This document shows, piece by piece, positions 9,882 through 20,580 of a DNA stretch of 64,000 nucleotides. A program made the position numbers and the translations under genes. Under the pieces are notes generated by a model. That model saw nothing but the letters and a program-made list of their open reading frames with translations. It did no database searches and was not told where the DNA came from. How positions within the stretch are numbered: the first letter of the stretch is position 1; the number at the start of each line of letters is the position of its first letter. Source of the DNA: Rheinheimera mesophila. GTDB lineage: Bacteria; Pseudomonadota; Gammaproteobacteria; Enterobacterales; Alteromonadaceae. The DNA lies in NCBI RefSeq assembly GCF_000986865.1, contig NZ_LAVS01000012.1, positions 1 to 64,000 of the forward strand, given 5' to 3'.

Positions 9882-11036
9882 ATGTTTAATTTTTCCTATC
9901 AAAACCCAACTCGTATTGTATTTGGCGATGGTCAAATCAGTCAGTTAAGCCAGTTGATCCCAACAGGCAGCAAAGTGTTACTGACCTATGGCGGTGGTTC
10001 TATTAAACAAAACGGTGTGTATCAGCAAGTGATCAATGCCTTAAAAGGCCATAGTTATCTGGAGTTTTCTGGTATTGAACCTAACCCAAGCTACGAAACC
10101 TTAAGTAAAGCTGTGGCTTTGGTAAAAGCTGAAAAAATCGATTTTATTCTGGCGGTAGGTGGCGGTTCAGTGGTCGATGGCAGCAAATACATCGCCGCTG
10201 CTGCACTGCTGGAACAGGACGGCTGGGCTATTTTAGAGAAAAAAGCCCGCATCAAAGCGGCATTGCCCCTGGGTTGTGTGTTGACCTTACCTGCAACCGG
10301 CACTGAAAGTAATGCCAATGCAGTGATTACCCGCCAAAGCACGCAGCAAAAGCTGGCGTTTTCGCACCCATCTGTCTATCCACAGTTCGCCATTTTGGAT
10401 CCCAAAGTGACGTACAGCTTGCCAGCCAAACAAATTGCTAATGGCGTAGTGGATGCTTTTGTCCATGTGATGGAGCAATACCTGACTTATCCGGTGAATG
10501 CTGCAGTGCAGGACAGATTTGCGGAGTCGCTGCTGCAGGTGCTGATTGAAGAAGGGCCAAAAGCCTTAGATCAACCTGAAAATTACGATGTCAGAGCGAA
10601 CGTGATGTGGGCAGCCACTATGGCGCTAAATGGTCTGATTGGGGTCGGTGTGCCGCAGGATTGGGCCACCCACGGTTTAGGCCATCAGCTCACTGCCCTG
10701 TATGGTTTGGATCACGCTCAGACGCTGGCGATAGTATTGCCCGCTTTGATGCAGCAGCAACGAGCCACTAAACGCGAAAAATTATTACAGTACGCCAGCA
10801 GAGTCTGGGGGTTGCAGCAGCAAGACCCTGAGCGTCAGATTGACGAAGCCATCTATCATACCCGGGCCTTTTTTGAGCAAATGGGAGTGCCTACCCGTTT
10901 AACTGCTTATGGTTTACCTGCGTCTGTTGTTGATGAGCTGATGGCGAAACTGATGAGTCAGGGCATGAATAAACTGGGTGAACACGGCGATATCGATTAT
11001 CAGGCCAGTCGCGCTATTTATACTGCAGCGGTTTAA
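9882..11036 (+). CDS. yqhD: Iron-containing NADPH-dependent alcohol dehydrogenase, YqhD type
   Basis: Reduces aldehydes to alcohols with NADPH, likely detoxifying reactive aldehydes in the cytoplasm. The 384-aa protein aligns closely from end to end with the Escherichia coli YqhD sequence as I remember it. The nucleotide-binding GGGS motifs are at about 37-40 and 93-96. The expected metal ligands are Asp191, His195, His264 and His278 in the segments VVDAFVH and GLDHAQT. The start at 9882 is set by GGAG nine bases upstream; the reading frame upstream does not look like this family. No yqhC-like regulator is adjacent. Confidence 0.93.
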   Translation: MFNFSYQNPTRIVFGDGQISQLSQLIPTGSKVLLTYGGGSIKQNGVYQQVINALKGHSYLEFSGIEPNPSYETLSKAVALVKAEKIDFILAVGGGSVVDGSKYIAAAALLEQDGWAILEKKARIKAALPLGCVLTLPATGTESNANAVITRQSTQQKLAFSHPSVYPQFAILDPKVTYSLPAKQIANGVVDAFVHVMEQYLTYPVNAAVQDRFAESLLQVLIEEGPKALDQPENYDVRANVMWAATMALNGLIGVGVPQDWATHGLGHQLTALYGLDHAQTLAIVLPALMQQQRATKREKLLQYASRVWGLQQQDPERQIDEAIYHTRAFFEQMGVPTRLTAYGLPASVVDELMAKLMSQGMNKLGEHGDIDYQASRAIYTAAV

Positions 11037-11123
11037 GAAAAACCGGCAGTTTGGGGTTGCATATCCATCCGGACTGCCGTTTAATAGCGCGCGAATGAAC
11101 CTTGCCAGACACAGGAATCACAG

Positions 11124-11933
11124 ATGAGTACAGTCGGTATCTTAGGCGCTAACGGCCGCATGGGCAGAGCTTTAGTCAGTATCGCAAAAGAGCATCATCT
11201 GCCTATTACCGCAGCTACTGTACGTTATGGCTCTGCTCTGGCGGGTATGGATGCTGGCGAACTGGCAGGTTGTGGCAAATTAAACCTGCCTTTTGTTGAA
11301 ACTTCGGCTAAAGCTTTGGCTCTAGCCGATATCTGGATTGATTTCACTATGCCAGAGGCTATGTTGCAGCATCTGGAGCTGGCGGTACAGGCGAAAAAAG
11401 CGTTGGTGATTGGTGTGACTGGATTAACGGACACACAATATGCTGCAGTGCAACAAGCCGCTTTGCATATCCCTATCGTCTGGGCGCCGAATATGAGTGT
11501 GGGCGTGAATTTATTGCTGCATCTGGTGCAGACCGCCGCTAAGGTGATGGGGCAGACCGCTGATATTGAAATTATTGAAGCACACCACAGATTTAAAAAA
11601 GATGCGCCTTCAGGCACTGCGATGGCAATTGGTCATCACATTGCCAAAGCCTTAGACCGCAATCTCTCTGATGTCGCTGTCTATGGCCGCGAGGGCATCA
11701 CCGGCGAGCGGGACCAAAAGACCATTGGTTTTGCGACTGTGCGCGGCGGCGATATCATTGGCGATCACACAGCGCTTTTTGCGGATCTGGGCGAACGACT
11801 GGAAATTACCCACAAAGCATCCAGCCGCAGCACTTTTGCCCAGGGTGCGTGGCGAGCTGCACTTTGGTTGCAAAATAAACAGCCAGGACTTTATTCTATG
11901 CAACAAGTGCTGGGTTTGGCTGACTTAGCTTAA
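11124..11933 (+). CDS. dapB: 4-hydroxy-tetrahydrodipicolinate reductase
   Basis: Catalyses the NAD(P)H-dependent step to tetrahydrodipicolinate in the diaminopimelate/lysine pathway, and so supplies peptidoglycan as well as lysine. The 269-aa protein has the N-terminal Rossmann motif GANGRMG and the catalytic signature EAHHRFKKDAPSGTA. AGGA upstream of the ATG supports the start. As in many gammaproteobacteria, dapB lies directly upstream of carAB. A weak hairpin (CGGCAGT/ACTGCCG, 11044-11079) separates it from yqhD. Confidence 0.98.
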   Translation: MSTVGILGANGRMGRALVSIAKEHHLPITAATVRYGSALAGMDAGELAGCGKLNLPFVETSAKALALADIWIDFTMPEAMLQHLELAVQAKKALVIGVTGLTDTQYAAVQQAALHIPIVWAPNMSVGVNLLLHLVQTAAKVMGQTADIEIIEAHHRFKKDAPSGTAMAIGHHIAKALDRNLSDVAVYGREGITGERDQKTIGFATVRGGDIIGDHTALFADLGERLEITHKASSRSTFAQGAWRAALWLQNKQPGLYSMQQVLGLADLA

Positions 11934-11949
11934 CTTTTTGAGCAATATG

Positions 11950-11983
11950 TTATAAAAATGCGATCAAAGCGTCATTTTTATAA
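11950..11983. other. AT-rich inverted repeat after dapB
   Basis: A perfect 11-bp inverted repeat (TTATAAAAATG/CATTTTTATAA) with a 12-nt spacer starts 17 bp after the dapB stop. It could be a weak terminator or a regulatory site of carAB; the sequence alone does not decide. Confidence 0.5.
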
Positions 11984-11998
11984 AATTTCAAAAAAGAG

Positions 11999-12028
11999 TT
12001 AGACCAAATAGCTCAAATCGCCTAGAAT
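11999..12028 (+). promoter_or_regulatory. Candidate carAB promoter
   Basis: TTAGAC (11999-12004) and TAGAAT (12023-12028) are 18 bp apart and resemble a sigma-70 promoter. Transcription would start near 12035, placing about 95 nt of leader before carA. The leader holds hairpins at 12035-12050 (GTTTGC/GCAAAC) and 12073-12110 (AAAACGGG/CCCGTTTT) and a TTGAATTCAA palindrome at 12051-12060. Confidence 0.5.
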
Positions 12029-12129
12029 AGTCAGGTTTGCCTAAGCAAACTTGAATTCAAAAATTCTGGGTCAAAACGGGTGGTGAACTGCAATGTTTTT
12101 CCCCCGTTTTCTGCTGTTTGGAGGTTATT

Positions 12130-13260
12130 TTGACTAAGTCCGCCCTGCTCGTACTGGAAGACGGCACCGTATTTCGCGGTACAGCCATTGGCGCTGAAGG
12201 TATTTCTGTTGGAGAGGTGGTATTTAATACCTCGATGACCGGGTATCAGGAAATCCTTACGGATCCTTCCTATGCTGAACAAATCGTCACTCTGACCTAT
12301 CCTCATATCGGAAATACCGGCACAAACGATGAAGATGAGGAATCCGACAAAATTTGGGCCAAGGGCCTGATTATCCGTGACCTTCCTTTATTAGCCAGCA
12401 ATTTCCGTAATCAAGCCTCTCTTAGTCATTACCTTAGTTCCCGCAATATTTTAGGCATTGCCGATATAGACACCCGTAAACTGACCCGTATTTTGCGTGA
12501 CAAAGGCGCACAAAACGGCTGCTTGATGGCGGGCGACAACTTAGATGAAAACAAAGCTTTAGAACTGGCCCGTGCTTTCCCTGGCTTGTCCGGCATGGAC
12601 TTAGCCAAAGTAGTCTCAGTCAAAGAGCCGTATCAGTGGACTGAAGGCAGTTGGGCTTTAGGTCAGGGTTTTGCCAAACCAGATAATTCTGCTTTTCATG
12701 TCGTTGCTTACGATTTTGGTGTGAAACGTAATATTTTACGTATGTTGGCTGACCGCGGTTGTCGTTTAACTGTAGTTCCGGCTCAAACTCCTGCAGAGCA
12801 AGTTCTGGCAATGAACCCTGATGGTATTTTCTTATCCAATGGTCCTGGTGATCCGGCACCTTGTGATTATGCCATCAAAGCTATCGAAACTTTCCTGACC
12901 ACTGATATTCCTGTGTTTGGTATTTGCTTAGGTCACCAGTTACTGGCGCTGGCCAGCGGTGCCAAAACTGTGAAGATGACAGTAGGCCATCATGGCGGTA
13001 ATCATCCGGTGAAAAATCTGGACACCAATAAAGTATTAATCACAGCGCAAAACCATGGTTTTGCCGTCGATGAAGCCAGTTTGCCTGCTCATTTGCGTGC
13101 AACGCACAAGTCGTTATTCGACGGTACCTTGCAGGGAATTCATCGCACCGACAAAGCTGCGTTCAGTTTCCAGGGCCACCCTGAAGCCAGTCCTGGCCCG
13201 CATGAAGCCAGTGAATTGTTTGACCACTTTATCGAATTGATGCAACAGCGTCAGGCTTAA
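12130..13260 (+). CDS. carA: Carbamoyl-phosphate synthase small subunit
   Basis: The glutaminase subunit: hydrolyses glutamine and channels ammonia to CarB for carbamoyl phosphate, which feeds arginine and pyrimidine synthesis. The N-terminal small-subunit domain is followed by a class I amidotransferase domain with the nucleophile Cys in GICLGHQ and the His/Glu pair in HPEASPGPH. The start is a TTG at 12130, with GGAGG at 12120-12124 five bases upstream. The protein then begins [12 protein letters not shown], matching the E. coli start, which is also reported to be UUG. Length is 376 aa. carB follows 27 bp downstream. Confidence 0.97.
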   Translation: MTKSALLVLEDGTVFRGTAIGAEGISVGEVVFNTSMTGYQEILTDPSYAEQIVTLTYPHIGNTGTNDEDEESDKIWAKGLIIRDLPLLASNFRNQASLSHYLSSRNILGIADIDTRKLTRILRDKGAQNGCLMAGDNLDENKALELARAFPGLSGMDLAKVVSVKEPYQWTEGSWALGQGFAKPDNSAFHVVAYDFGVKRNILRMLADRGCRLTVVPAQTPAEQVLAMNPDGIFLSNGPGDPAPCDYAIKAIETFLTTDIPVFGICLGHQLLALASGAKTVKMTVGHHGGNHPVKNLDTNKVLITAQNHGFAVDEASLPAHLRATHKSLFDGTLQGIHRTDKAAFSFQGHPEASPGPHEASELFDHFIELMQQRQA

Positions 13261-13287
13261 TTGAGATAAGAGAGACAGAGAACAGCT

Positions 13288-16200
13288 ATGCCAAAACGTA
13301 CCGATCTTAAAAGTATTCTTATCCTCGGCGCCGGCCCTATTGTGATTGGTCAGGCCTGTGAGTTCGATTATTCAGGTGCTCAAGCCTGTAAAGCGTTAAA
13401 AGAAGAGGGTTACCGTGTTATTCTGGTGAACTCTAATCCGGCCACTATCATGACAGACCCGGAAATGGCCGATGCAACCTACATCGAGCCTATCCACTGG
13501 CAAGTGGTAGAAAAAATTATTGAAAAAGAACGTCCATGTGCGGTGTTACCGACTATGGGCGGTCAGACCGCATTAAACTGTGCGCTGGACTTAGAGCGCC
13601 ATGGTGTACTGGCAAAATACAATGTCGAAATGATTGGCGCCACTGCCGATGCCATCGACAAAGCCGAAGATCGCAGCCGTTTTGATAAAGCCATGCGTTC
13701 TATTGGTCTGGCTTGCCCACGTGCAGGTTTGGCGCATTCGATGGAAGAAGCCTACGAAGTGCTGGAAAAAATTGGTTTTCCCTGCATTATTCGTCCGTCC
13801 TTTACTATGGGTGGTTCAGGTGGTGGTATCGCCTACAACCGCGAAGAATTTGAAGAAATCTGTACCCGTGGTCTGGATTTATCGCCCACCAAAGAACTGC
13901 TGATTGACGAATCGCTGATCGGCTGGAAAGAATACGAGATGGAAGTGGTGCGTGATAAAAACGACAACTGCATCATCGTCTGTTCTATCGAAAACTTCGA
14001 CCCTATGGGGGTGCATACCGGCGACTCGATCACTGTAGCACCGGCTCAGACCTTAACGGATAAAGAATATCAAATCATGCGTAACGCCTCTTTGGCGGTA
14101 CTGCGTGAAATTGGTGTCGAAACCGGTGGTTCCAACGTACAGTTTGGTATCAATCCTGAAGATGGCCGTATGGTGATCATCGAGATGAACCCGCGGGTAT
14201 CCCGCTCTTCTGCTTTGGCCTCCAAAGCCACAGGTTTCCCTATCGCTAAAGTGGCGGCCAAACTGGCTTGTGGTTACACCCTGGACGAACTGGCCAACGA
14301 TATTACTGGCGGTAAAACACCGGCTTCGTTCGAACCCAGCATCGACTATGTCGTCACTAAAGTGCCTCGTTTTAACTTTGAAAAATTTGCTGGTGCCAAC
14401 GATCGCTTAACCACCCAGATGAAGTCTGTGGGTGAAGTGATGGCCATTGGTCGTAACCAGCAGGAATCGCTACAAAAAGCTTTACGTGGTCTGGAAATTG
14501 GTGTCTGCGGTTTAGACCCAATCATCGATATTCATGCACCTGAAGCGAAGGAAAAAATCATTCGTGAGCTGCGTGAACCTGGCTCGCACCGTATTTGGTA
14601 CATTGCCGATGCGTTCCGGATGGGCATGAGCATGGATGAAATCTATGCACTGACCAAAATTGACCACTGGTTCCTGATTCAGATTGAAGACTTACTGAAA
14701 GAAGAAGCTGCAGTCAAAGCTGCAGGTTTTGCTGGTCTGGACGAAAGTCGCCTGAAGGTGTTAAAGCGCAAAGGTTTTGCCGATAAACGTTTAGCAGACT
14801 TATTGGGTGTGGCTGAAAGCGAAGTGCGTAAAAAGCGTCACAGCTTTGGTTTACACCCTGTGTATAAAAGGGTCGATACCTGCGCTGCGGAGTTTTCATC
14901 CAACACGGCTTATATGTACAGCACTTACGATGAAGAATGTGAAGCAGCACCTAGCAATCGTGACAAAATCATGATCATCGGTGGTGGTCCAAACCGCATC
15001 GGTCAGGGTATCGAATTTGACTACTGCTGTGTACACGCTGCGCTGGCGTTACGTGAAGATGGTTACGAGACTATTATGGTTAACTGTAACCCTGAAACCG
15101 TATCCACAGACTACGACACCTCTGACCGTCTGTACTTTGAATCTATTACGCTGGAAGACGTGCTGGAAATAGTACGGAAAGAACAGCCAAAAGGCGTGAT
15201 TGTTCAATACGGTGGCCAGACGCCATTAAAATTAGCCCGAGCTTTAGAAGCCAATGGAGTGCCAATTATTGGTACTTCGCCAGATGCCATTGACCGTGCT
15301 GAAGACCGTGAGCGTTTCCAGCAGGCCGTCGAACGTTTAGGTTTAAAACAACCACAAAACGCTACAGTCACCAGTCTGGAAGAAGCCATTGCCAAAGCGC
15401 CGACCATAGGTTATCCGATGGTGGTGCGTCCATCTTATGTATTGGGTGGCCGTGCTATGGAAATCGTCTATGACGACCAGGATTTACGTCGTTATATGAC
15501 CGAAGCTGTGAGTGTATCAAACGACTCTCCGGTCTTGCTGGACCGTTTCCTTGATGACGCTATTGAAGTAGATATCGACGCCATTTGTGACGGCAAAGAA
15601 GTGATCATCGGCGGCATTATGGAACACATTGAGCAAGCCGGTGTGCACTCAGGTGACTCCGCCTGTACTTTACCACCACACAGCTTATCTGCTGATGTAC
15701 AGGACAGAATGCGTGAGCAGGTGAAAAAGCTGGCGCTGGAGTTGGGTGTGGTCGGTTTAATGAACACTCAGTTTGCGGTCAAAGACAACGAAATTTATCT
15801 GATAGAAGTCAATCCGCGTGCTGCCCGCACTGTGCCTTTTGTGTCAAAAGCGACAGGTATGGCCGTAGCTAAAGTCGGCGCCCGTTGTATGGCTGGCCAG
15901 TCTTTAGCATCACAAGGCATTACCAAAGAGATTATTCCACCTTATTTCTCTGTGAAAGAAGTGGTGATCCCGTTCAACAAATTCCCTGGTGTGGATCCAA
16001 TTCTCGGCCCTGAAATGCGTTCAACAGGCGAAGTGATGGGGGTAGGCGATAGCTTCGCTGAAGCTTTTGCCAAAGCACAATTAGGTGCTGGCACTGTGAT
16101 CCCAACGGGTGGTCGTGCTTTACTTTCAGTACGTGACAGCGATAAAGTGCGCGTTGTTGAATTAGCCAAAACTATGATTGAGCTGGGTTTCGAACTCGAC

Positions 16201-16509
16201 GCCACAGGCGGTACCGCTAAAGCTTTACAAGATGCCGGTATTGAATGCCGGACTGTCAGCAAAGTATTTGAAGGCCGTCCGCATATTTTGGACCGGATCA
16301 AAAACGGCGAGTACAGCTATATTGTCAATACCACTGAGGGTCGTCAGGCGATTGAAGACTCCAAAGTGTTACGTCGTGGCGCGCTGCAACATAAGGCCAA
16401 CTACACCACAACTTTAAATGCAGCTTTTGCAACCTGTAAAGCGAATGCGGCCAATGCGTTTGCCACAGTTGCATCAGTGCAGGAACTACATAAGAGAGTA
16501 AACGGATGA
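13288..16509 (+). CDS. carB: Carbamoyl-phosphate synthase large subunit
   Basis: Makes carbamoyl phosphate from bicarbonate, ammonia and two ATP. The 1073-aa protein shows the internal duplication of two ATP-grasp halves: [20 protein letters not shown] near the N-terminus is echoed by [18 protein letters not shown] near residue 565. The MGS-like allosteric domain is at the C-terminus. It overlaps greA by 4 bp (ATGA), suggesting coupled translation. Confidence 0.99.
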   Translation: MPKRTDLKSILILGAGPIVIGQACEFDYSGAQACKALKEEGYRVILVNSNPATIMTDPEMADATYIEPIHWQVVEKIIEKERPCAVLPTMGGQTALNCALDLERHGVLAKYNVEMIGATADAIDKAEDRSRFDKAMRSIGLACPRAGLAHSMEEAYEVLEKIGFPCIIRPSFTMGGSGGGIAYNREEFEEICTRGLDLSPTKELLIDESLIGWKEYEMEVVRDKNDNCIIVCSIENFDPMGVHTGDSITVAPAQTLTDKEYQIMRNASLAVLREIGVETGGSNVQFGINPEDGRMVIIEMNPRVSRSSALASKATGFPIAKVAAKLACGYTLDELANDITGGKTPASFEPSIDYVVTKVPRFNFEKFAGANDRLTTQMKSVGEVMAIGRNQQESLQKALRGLEIGVCGLDPIIDIHAPEAKEKIIRELREPGSHRIWYIADAFRMGMSMDEIYALTKIDHWFLIQIEDLLKEEAAVKAAGFAGLDESRLKVLKRKGFADKRLADLLGVAESEVRKKRHSFGLHPVYKRVDTCAAEFSSNTAYMYSTYDEECEAAPSNRDKIMIIGGGPNRIGQGIEFDYCCVHAALALREDGYETIMVNCNPETVSTDYDTSDRLYFESITLEDVLEIVRKEQPKGVIVQYGGQTPLKLARALEANGVPIIGTSPDAIDRAEDRERFQQAVERLGLKQPQNATVTSLEEAIAKAPTIGYPMVVRPSYVLGGRAMEIVYDDQDLRRYMTEAVSVSNDSPVLLDRFLDDAIEVDIDAICDGKEVIIGGIMEHIEQAGVHSGDSACTLPPHSLSADVQDRMREQVKKLALELGVVGLMNTQFAVKDNEIYLIEVNPRAARTVPFVSKATGMAVAKVGARCMAGQSLASQGITKEIIPPYFSVKEVVIPFNKFPGVDPILGPEMRSTGEVMGVGDSFAEAFAKAQLGAGTVIPTGGRALLSVRDSDKVRVVELAKTMIELGFELDATGGTAKALQDAGIECRTVSKVFEGRPHILDRIKNGEYSYIVNTTEGRQAIEDSKVLRRGALQHKANYTTTLNAAFATCKANAANAFATVASVQELHKRVNG

Positions 16510-16982
16510 GTCAAATCCCTATGACTGTTGAAGGCGCTCAACGCTTGCGTGATGAGCTGCAAGAGCTGAAAACAGTAAGACGCCCAGCTATCATACAAGC
16601 GATAGCTGAAGCGCGTGAGCATGGTGATTTAAAAGAGAATGCGGAGTACCACGCTGCCCGTGAGCAACAGGGCTTTTGTGAAGGCCGCATTCAGGATATC
16701 GAAGCCAAGTTATCCAATGCACAGATCATCGATATCACTAAGTTGCCGAATAACGGCAAAGTGATTTTTGGTGCCACTGTGACCATTCTGAATCTGGATA
16801 CGGAAGAGGAAGTCACTTACCGTATAGTTGGGGATGATGAAGCGGATATTAAAAACTTCCGGATTTCGGTGAATTCGCCGATAGCCCGGGGTTTGATTGG
16901 TAAATCAGAAGAAGACGTGGTCACCATCAACACTCCAGCCGGTATGGTGGAGTTTGAGATCACTCAAGTACAGTACTTATAA
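16506..16982 (+). CDS. greA: Transcription elongation factor GreA
   Basis: Rescues backtracked RNA polymerase by stimulating transcript cleavage. The 158-aa protein has the N-terminal coiled coil, with the acidic-tip region typical of the family ([17 protein letters not shown]), and the C-terminal globular domain with [16 protein letters not shown]. Its ATG overlaps the carB stop, so it is the last gene of carAB-greA. A terminator follows 16 bp later. Confidence 0.98.
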   Translation: MSQIPMTVEGAQRLRDELQELKTVRRPAIIQAIAEAREHGDLKENAEYHAAREQQGFCEGRIQDIEAKLSNAQIIDITKLPNNGKVIFGATVTILNLDTEEEVTYRIVGDDEADIKNFRISVNSPIARGLIGKSEEDVVTINTPAGMVEFEITQVQYL

Positions 16983-16997
16983 GCTGTATCTGTAGAT

Positions 16998-17022
16998 AAA
17001 AGGCGGCTTTGGCCGCCTTTTT
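16998..17022 (+). terminator. carAB-greA terminator
   Basis: AAAAGGCGGC/GCCGCCTTTT inverted repeat with a 4-nt loop and T run, directly after greA. Confidence 0.92.
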
Positions 17023-17049
17023 ACTCTCAATCATTCAGAGTTGCTCACC

Positions 17050-17460
17050 ATGCAAAAACGCCAGACAAAGGCTTATCAGATCCAACAGATAGACCAGGTG
17101 CTTTGGGTTCAGGTTTTTGGTGTGTCGACATTATTAGGCACTGAAGAATACGTCAGAGACTTTAGAACTTTGGTTGCGCCAGCTACTGCGAAACCTTGGG
17201 CCGTTGTATTAGATATAAGGCAGTGGCAACCCAGTCCGGCTCAAGCGCTGGAGTTATTAAAACAGAATTCTGTCTGGGCTATCGCCAACAATTTGCATCA
17301 TGTCGAGTTGCTACTACCGACTGATGAGCTACTGACCTGGCAGTACCTAAAAGCCACTGAAGTGCAGAAACCTGCATATCTGACGCGGCATATTGCAGAA
17401 GATGAAGCATCGGCCCGCCAGTTTCTGCAGGCCGCTGGTTACTTAAAAGGTGCTGATTAA
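17050..17460 (+). CDS. Small protein of unknown function (possible STAS-like fold)
   Basis: I do not recognise a named family. The 136-aa protein is soluble, without signal peptide or membrane segment. Its hydrophobic strand/helix alternation (VLWVQVFGV, WAVVLDIR, HHVELLLP) recalls STAS/SpoIIAA-like domains, but that is only a visual impression. The ATG at 17050 is preferred to the TTG at 17041; neither has a strong ribosome-binding site. It follows the greA terminator and converges on yhbY, overlapping it by 4 bp. Confidence 0.7.
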   Translation: MQKRQTKAYQIQQIDQVLWVQVFGVSTLLGTEEYVRDFRTLVAPATAKPWAVVLDIRQWQPSPAQALELLKQNSVWAIANNLHHVELLLPTDELLTWQYLKATEVQKPAYLTRHIAEDEASARQFLQAAGYLKGAD

Positions 17461-17753
17461 CCCTTTGGAATATGTAACTTTTTCTCTTTGGCGGCGCGGT
17501 AAAGCACTAAAATATGTCCAATTACCTGCACCTTTTGTGCTTTGGCTTCGCGTACTATCGCATCCATGATGGCTACTTTTTCGTCGCGGTCGATACTTGG
17601 AACTTTGACTTTGATCAGCTCATGGTGCTCTAACGCCAGATCAATTTCGGCCATCACTCCTTCGGTGAGTCCATTGCCACCGAGCAAAATGATCGGCTTT
17701 AACTCATGAGCTTTGGCTTTTAAAAACTGTTTTTGTTTATTACTAAGGTTCAT
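17457..17753 (-). CDS. yhbY: Ribosome-associated RNA-binding protein YhbY (CRM domain)
   Basis: A 98-aa single CRM-domain protein that binds precursor 50S particles in E. coli. The GxxG loop is visible as LLGGNGLT, and the charged helix HHELIKVKV follows. It is divergent from rlmE and ftsH, the standard arrangement in gammaproteobacteria. Confidence 0.95.
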   Translation of the reverse strand: MNLSNKQKQFLKAKAHELKPIILLGGNGLTEGVMAEIDLALEHHELIKVKVPSIDRDEKVAIMDAIVREAKAQKVQVIGHILVLYRAAKEKKLHIPKG

Positions 17754-17837
17754 ATGTGTAGATTTTCCGTGTTGGAAAGCTTGAAATTACACTATTGTAC
17801 CGCCATCTTGCTATGAAGACTATTTAAGAGTACTCAG

Positions 17838-18467
17838 ATGACAAAGAAAAAACGTTCTGCCAGTTCTTCTCGCTGGTTACAGGAACATGTCAGTGACCCT
17901 TTTGTACAAAAAGCACAGAAGTTAGGTCTGAGATCACGAGCCGCCTTTAAGCTCGATGAGATCCAGGATAAAGATAAATTGATCAAAACCGGCATGACAG
18001 TCGTAGATCTGGGGTCGGCCCCTGGTAGCTGGTCGGCCCGGGCCGCTGAGCTAGTGGGTCAGTCTGGTTGTGTGGTGGCTTGTGACATTTTGCCGATGGA
18101 CCCTTTGGCTGGTGTAGCTTTTTTACAGGGTGATTTTCGTGAGGAAGCGGTACTAAATGCGCTACTGGAACGCATCGGCGGTCGCAATGTCGATGTGGTT
18201 TTGTCGGATATGGCGCCCAATATGAGTGGCAATAGCACAGTGGATCAATCCAGAAGTATGTACCTGGTTGAACTGGCGCTGGAAATGTGTAACAACGTAT
18301 TGAAGAAAAACGGCAGTTTTGTGGTCAAAGTATTTCATGGCGAAGGCTTTGAGGCCTTTGTGCAGCAGGTTCGCAGTGTATTTACCACGGTACGAATTCG
18401 TAAACCGGATTCGTCCCGGGCACGGTCCAGTGAGACATATATCGTAGCTACAGGCTTTAAAGTCTAG
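17838..18467 (+). CDS. rlmE: 23S rRNA 2'-O-ribose U2552 methyltransferase
   Basis: FtsJ/RrmJ: methylates U2552 in the A loop of 23S rRNA late in 50S assembly. The 209-aa protein has the SAM-binding motif [10 protein letters not shown]. The K-D-K-E catalytic tetrad appears in the expected segments: the Lys of FKLDEI, the Asp of LSDMAPN, the Lys of VVKVFHGEG and the Glu of SSETY. It lies 71 bp upstream of ftsH and is probably co-transcribed with it. Confidence 0.98.
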   Translation: MTKKKRSASSSRWLQEHVSDPFVQKAQKLGLRSRAAFKLDEIQDKDKLIKTGMTVVDLGSAPGSWSARAAELVGQSGCVVACDILPMDPLAGVAFLQGDFREEAVLNALLERIGGRNVDVVLSDMAPNMSGNSTVDQSRSMYLVELALEMCNNVLKKNGSFVVKVFHGEGFEAFVQQVRSVFTTVRIRKPDSSRARSSETYIVATGFKV

Positions 18468-18538
18468 TAAAGTAGCGACAGGTTCACTGTATCGTAACCG
18501 GTTTTTGTAACTATTTTCGTAACTGAGAGGTTCTCACC

Positions 18539-20458
18539 TTGAGTGACATGGCAAAAAATCTCATCGTATGGCTGGTGATCGCCGTTGTATTGATGTCGGT
18601 ATTTAATAGTTTTGGTCCTGCTGATAAAGCAGATAAGCAAATGAGTTATACCCAGTTTCTAAAAGAAGCCAATCAGGGCCAGATCCGCGAGGTGAAGGAA
18701 CAGAACGGTGTGATCACGGGTATAAAACGTTCAGGCGACCGTTTTGAAACTGTGATCCCAACTGGCTACGATCCGAAGCTGATTGATGACATGTACAAAA
18801 ATGACATCACCTTCTCTGGTACTGCACCTGAGAGTCCAAGCATGCTGGGCCAAATTTTTATTTCCTGGTTCCCAATGCTGCTGCTTATCGGTGTCTGGAT
18901 TTTCTTTATGCGCCAGATGCAAGGTGGGGGTGGCAAAGGCGCTATGTCCTTTGGCAAGAGCCGTGCCCGTTTAATGGGCGAAGATCAAATCAAAACCACC
19001 TTTGCTGACGTTGCAGGTTGTGACGAAGCCAAAGAAGAAGTCACAGAACTGGTGGACTATTTAAAAGACCCATCACGTTTCCAGAAGCTGGGCGGCAAAA
19101 TACCAAAAGGTATTTTAATGGTCGGCCCTCCAGGTACAGGTAAAACCCTGTTGGCGAAGGCGATTGCCGGTGAAGCTAAAGTACCGTTTTTTGCTATCTC
19201 AGGCTCTGACTTCGTAGAAATGTTTGTGGGCGTGGGTGCCAGCCGCGTACGTGACATGTTTGAGCAGGCGAAAAAAGCGGCTCCTTGCATTATCTTTATC
19301 GACGAAATCGACGCCGTCGGCCGTCAGCGTGGCGCAGGTTTAGGTGGTGGTCATGATGAACGTGAACAAACCTTAAACCAAATGCTGGTAGAAATGGATG
19401 GTTTTGATGGCAACGAAGGCATCATCATTATTGCTGCCACCAACAGACCAGACGTATTAGATGCTGCGTTGTTAAGACCGGGTCGTTTTGACCGTCAGGT
19501 CGTGGTGGGTTTACCAGATGTGCGGGGCCGTGAGCAAATTCTGAAAGTGCATATGCGCAAAGTGCCGTTAGGTGACGACGTCAAAGCCAGCGTGATTGCC
19601 CGTGGTACTCCGGGTTTCTCTGGTGCGGATTTAGCCAACCTGGTGAACGAGGCTGCATTGTTTGCTGCCCGTGGCAACAGCCGAGTGGTTGGTATGGAAG
19701 AGTTTGAAAAAGCCAAAGATAAAATCATGATGGGTGCAGAGCGCCGTTCTATGGTGATGTCGGAAGCTGAAAAAGAAATGACGGCTTATCACGAAGCCGG
19801 GCACGCTATAGTCGGATGTCTGGTGCCGGAGCATGACCCGGTGCACAAAGTCACTATTATTCCCCGGGGCCGTGCTTTAGGTGTCACCTTCTTTTTACCT
19901 GAAGCTGATGCCATCAGTATCAGCCGCCGTAAACTGGAAAGTAAAATTTCAGTGGCTTACGGTGGTCGTCTGGCGGAAGAGCTGATTTACGGTGGTGATG
20001 CGGTATCTACAGGTGCTTCGCAGGACATCAAATACGCAACTTCTATTGCACGTAATATGGTGACGCAGTGGGGCTTCTCAGAAAAACTCGGTCCTCTGCT
20101 GTATGCCGAAGAGGAAGGTGAAGTCTTCTTAGGCCGCAGTATGGGCAAAGCCAAGAACATGTCGGATGAAACAGCCGGTATTATCGATGCTGAGATCAAA
20201 GCTATCATCGACCGGAACTACAACAGAGCAAAAACCATGATTGAGGAAAACATGGATATTTTGCATGCCATGAAAGATGCGCTGATGTTGTATGAAACTA
20301 TTGATTCCAGACAGATTGAAGATTTGATGGCCCGTCGTCCTGTACGCCAGCCTGAGAACTGGGAACCTAAAGACAAAAACAAGGGGTCCAACAGTGACGA
20401 TGCGAAACCGGCGGGTACTGTAACACCGTCAGAGCCATCCACAGACAACCCTCTGTAA
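18539..20458 (+). CDS. ftsH: ATP-dependent zinc metalloprotease FtsH
   Basis: A membrane-anchored AAA+ protease that degrades regulatory proteins and unassembled membrane proteins. Two membrane segments (about 7-25 and 103-124) flank a periplasmic domain. Walker A GPPGTGKT is at residues 196-203, Walker B is IIFIDEID, the SRH region follows, and the zinc motif HEAGH starts the M41 protease domain. Length is 639 aa with a TTG start at 18539, better spaced from GAGAGG (about 18524-18530) than the ATG at 18548, which would give 636 aa; E. coli has the same ambiguity. Confidence 0.98.
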   Translation: MSDMAKNLIVWLVIAVVLMSVFNSFGPADKADKQMSYTQFLKEANQGQIREVKEQNGVITGIKRSGDRFETVIPTGYDPKLIDDMYKNDITFSGTAPESPSMLGQIFISWFPMLLLIGVWIFFMRQMQGGGGKGAMSFGKSRARLMGEDQIKTTFADVAGCDEAKEEVTELVDYLKDPSRFQKLGGKIPKGILMVGPPGTGKTLLAKAIAGEAKVPFFAISGSDFVEMFVGVGASRVRDMFEQAKKAAPCIIFIDEIDAVGRQRGAGLGGGHDEREQTLNQMLVEMDGFDGNEGIIIIAATNRPDVLDAALLRPGRFDRQVVVGLPDVRGREQILKVHMRKVPLGDDVKASVIARGTPGFSGADLANLVNEAALFAARGNSRVVGMEEFEKAKDKIMMGAERRSMVMSEAEKEMTAYHEAGHAIVGCLVPEHDPVHKVTIIPRGRALGVTFFLPEADAISISRRKLESKISVAYGGRLAEELIYGGDAVSTGASQDIKYATSIARNMVTQWGFSEKLGPLLYAEEEGEVFLGRSMGKAKNMSDETAGIIDAEIKAIIDRNYNRAKTMIEENMDILHAMKDALMLYETIDSRQIEDLMARRPVRQPENWEPKDKNKGSNSDDAKPAGTVTPSEPSTDNPL

Positions 20459-20472
20459 ACCACTGACCAACC

Positions 20473-20498
20473 AAACCCCGGGAACTCCCGGGGTTTTG
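20473..20498 (+). terminator. Terminator after ftsH
   Basis: AAACCCCGGG/CCCGGGGTTT perfect inverted repeat with a 4-nt loop (AACT) and trailing T residues, 15 bp after the ftsH stop. Confidence 0.9.
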
Positions 20499-20580
20499 CT
20501 ATCTGCAGGAGGCATTCTGTGTCGCTGTTGTTGGCGACCAGGCCCTGTTGCGACTATCCAGAGGATGAAGGAGTATTTCG

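Noticed and set aside
11225-11617. 130-codon open frame antisense to dapB
   Set aside because: A shadow frame; dapB on the other strand is certain.
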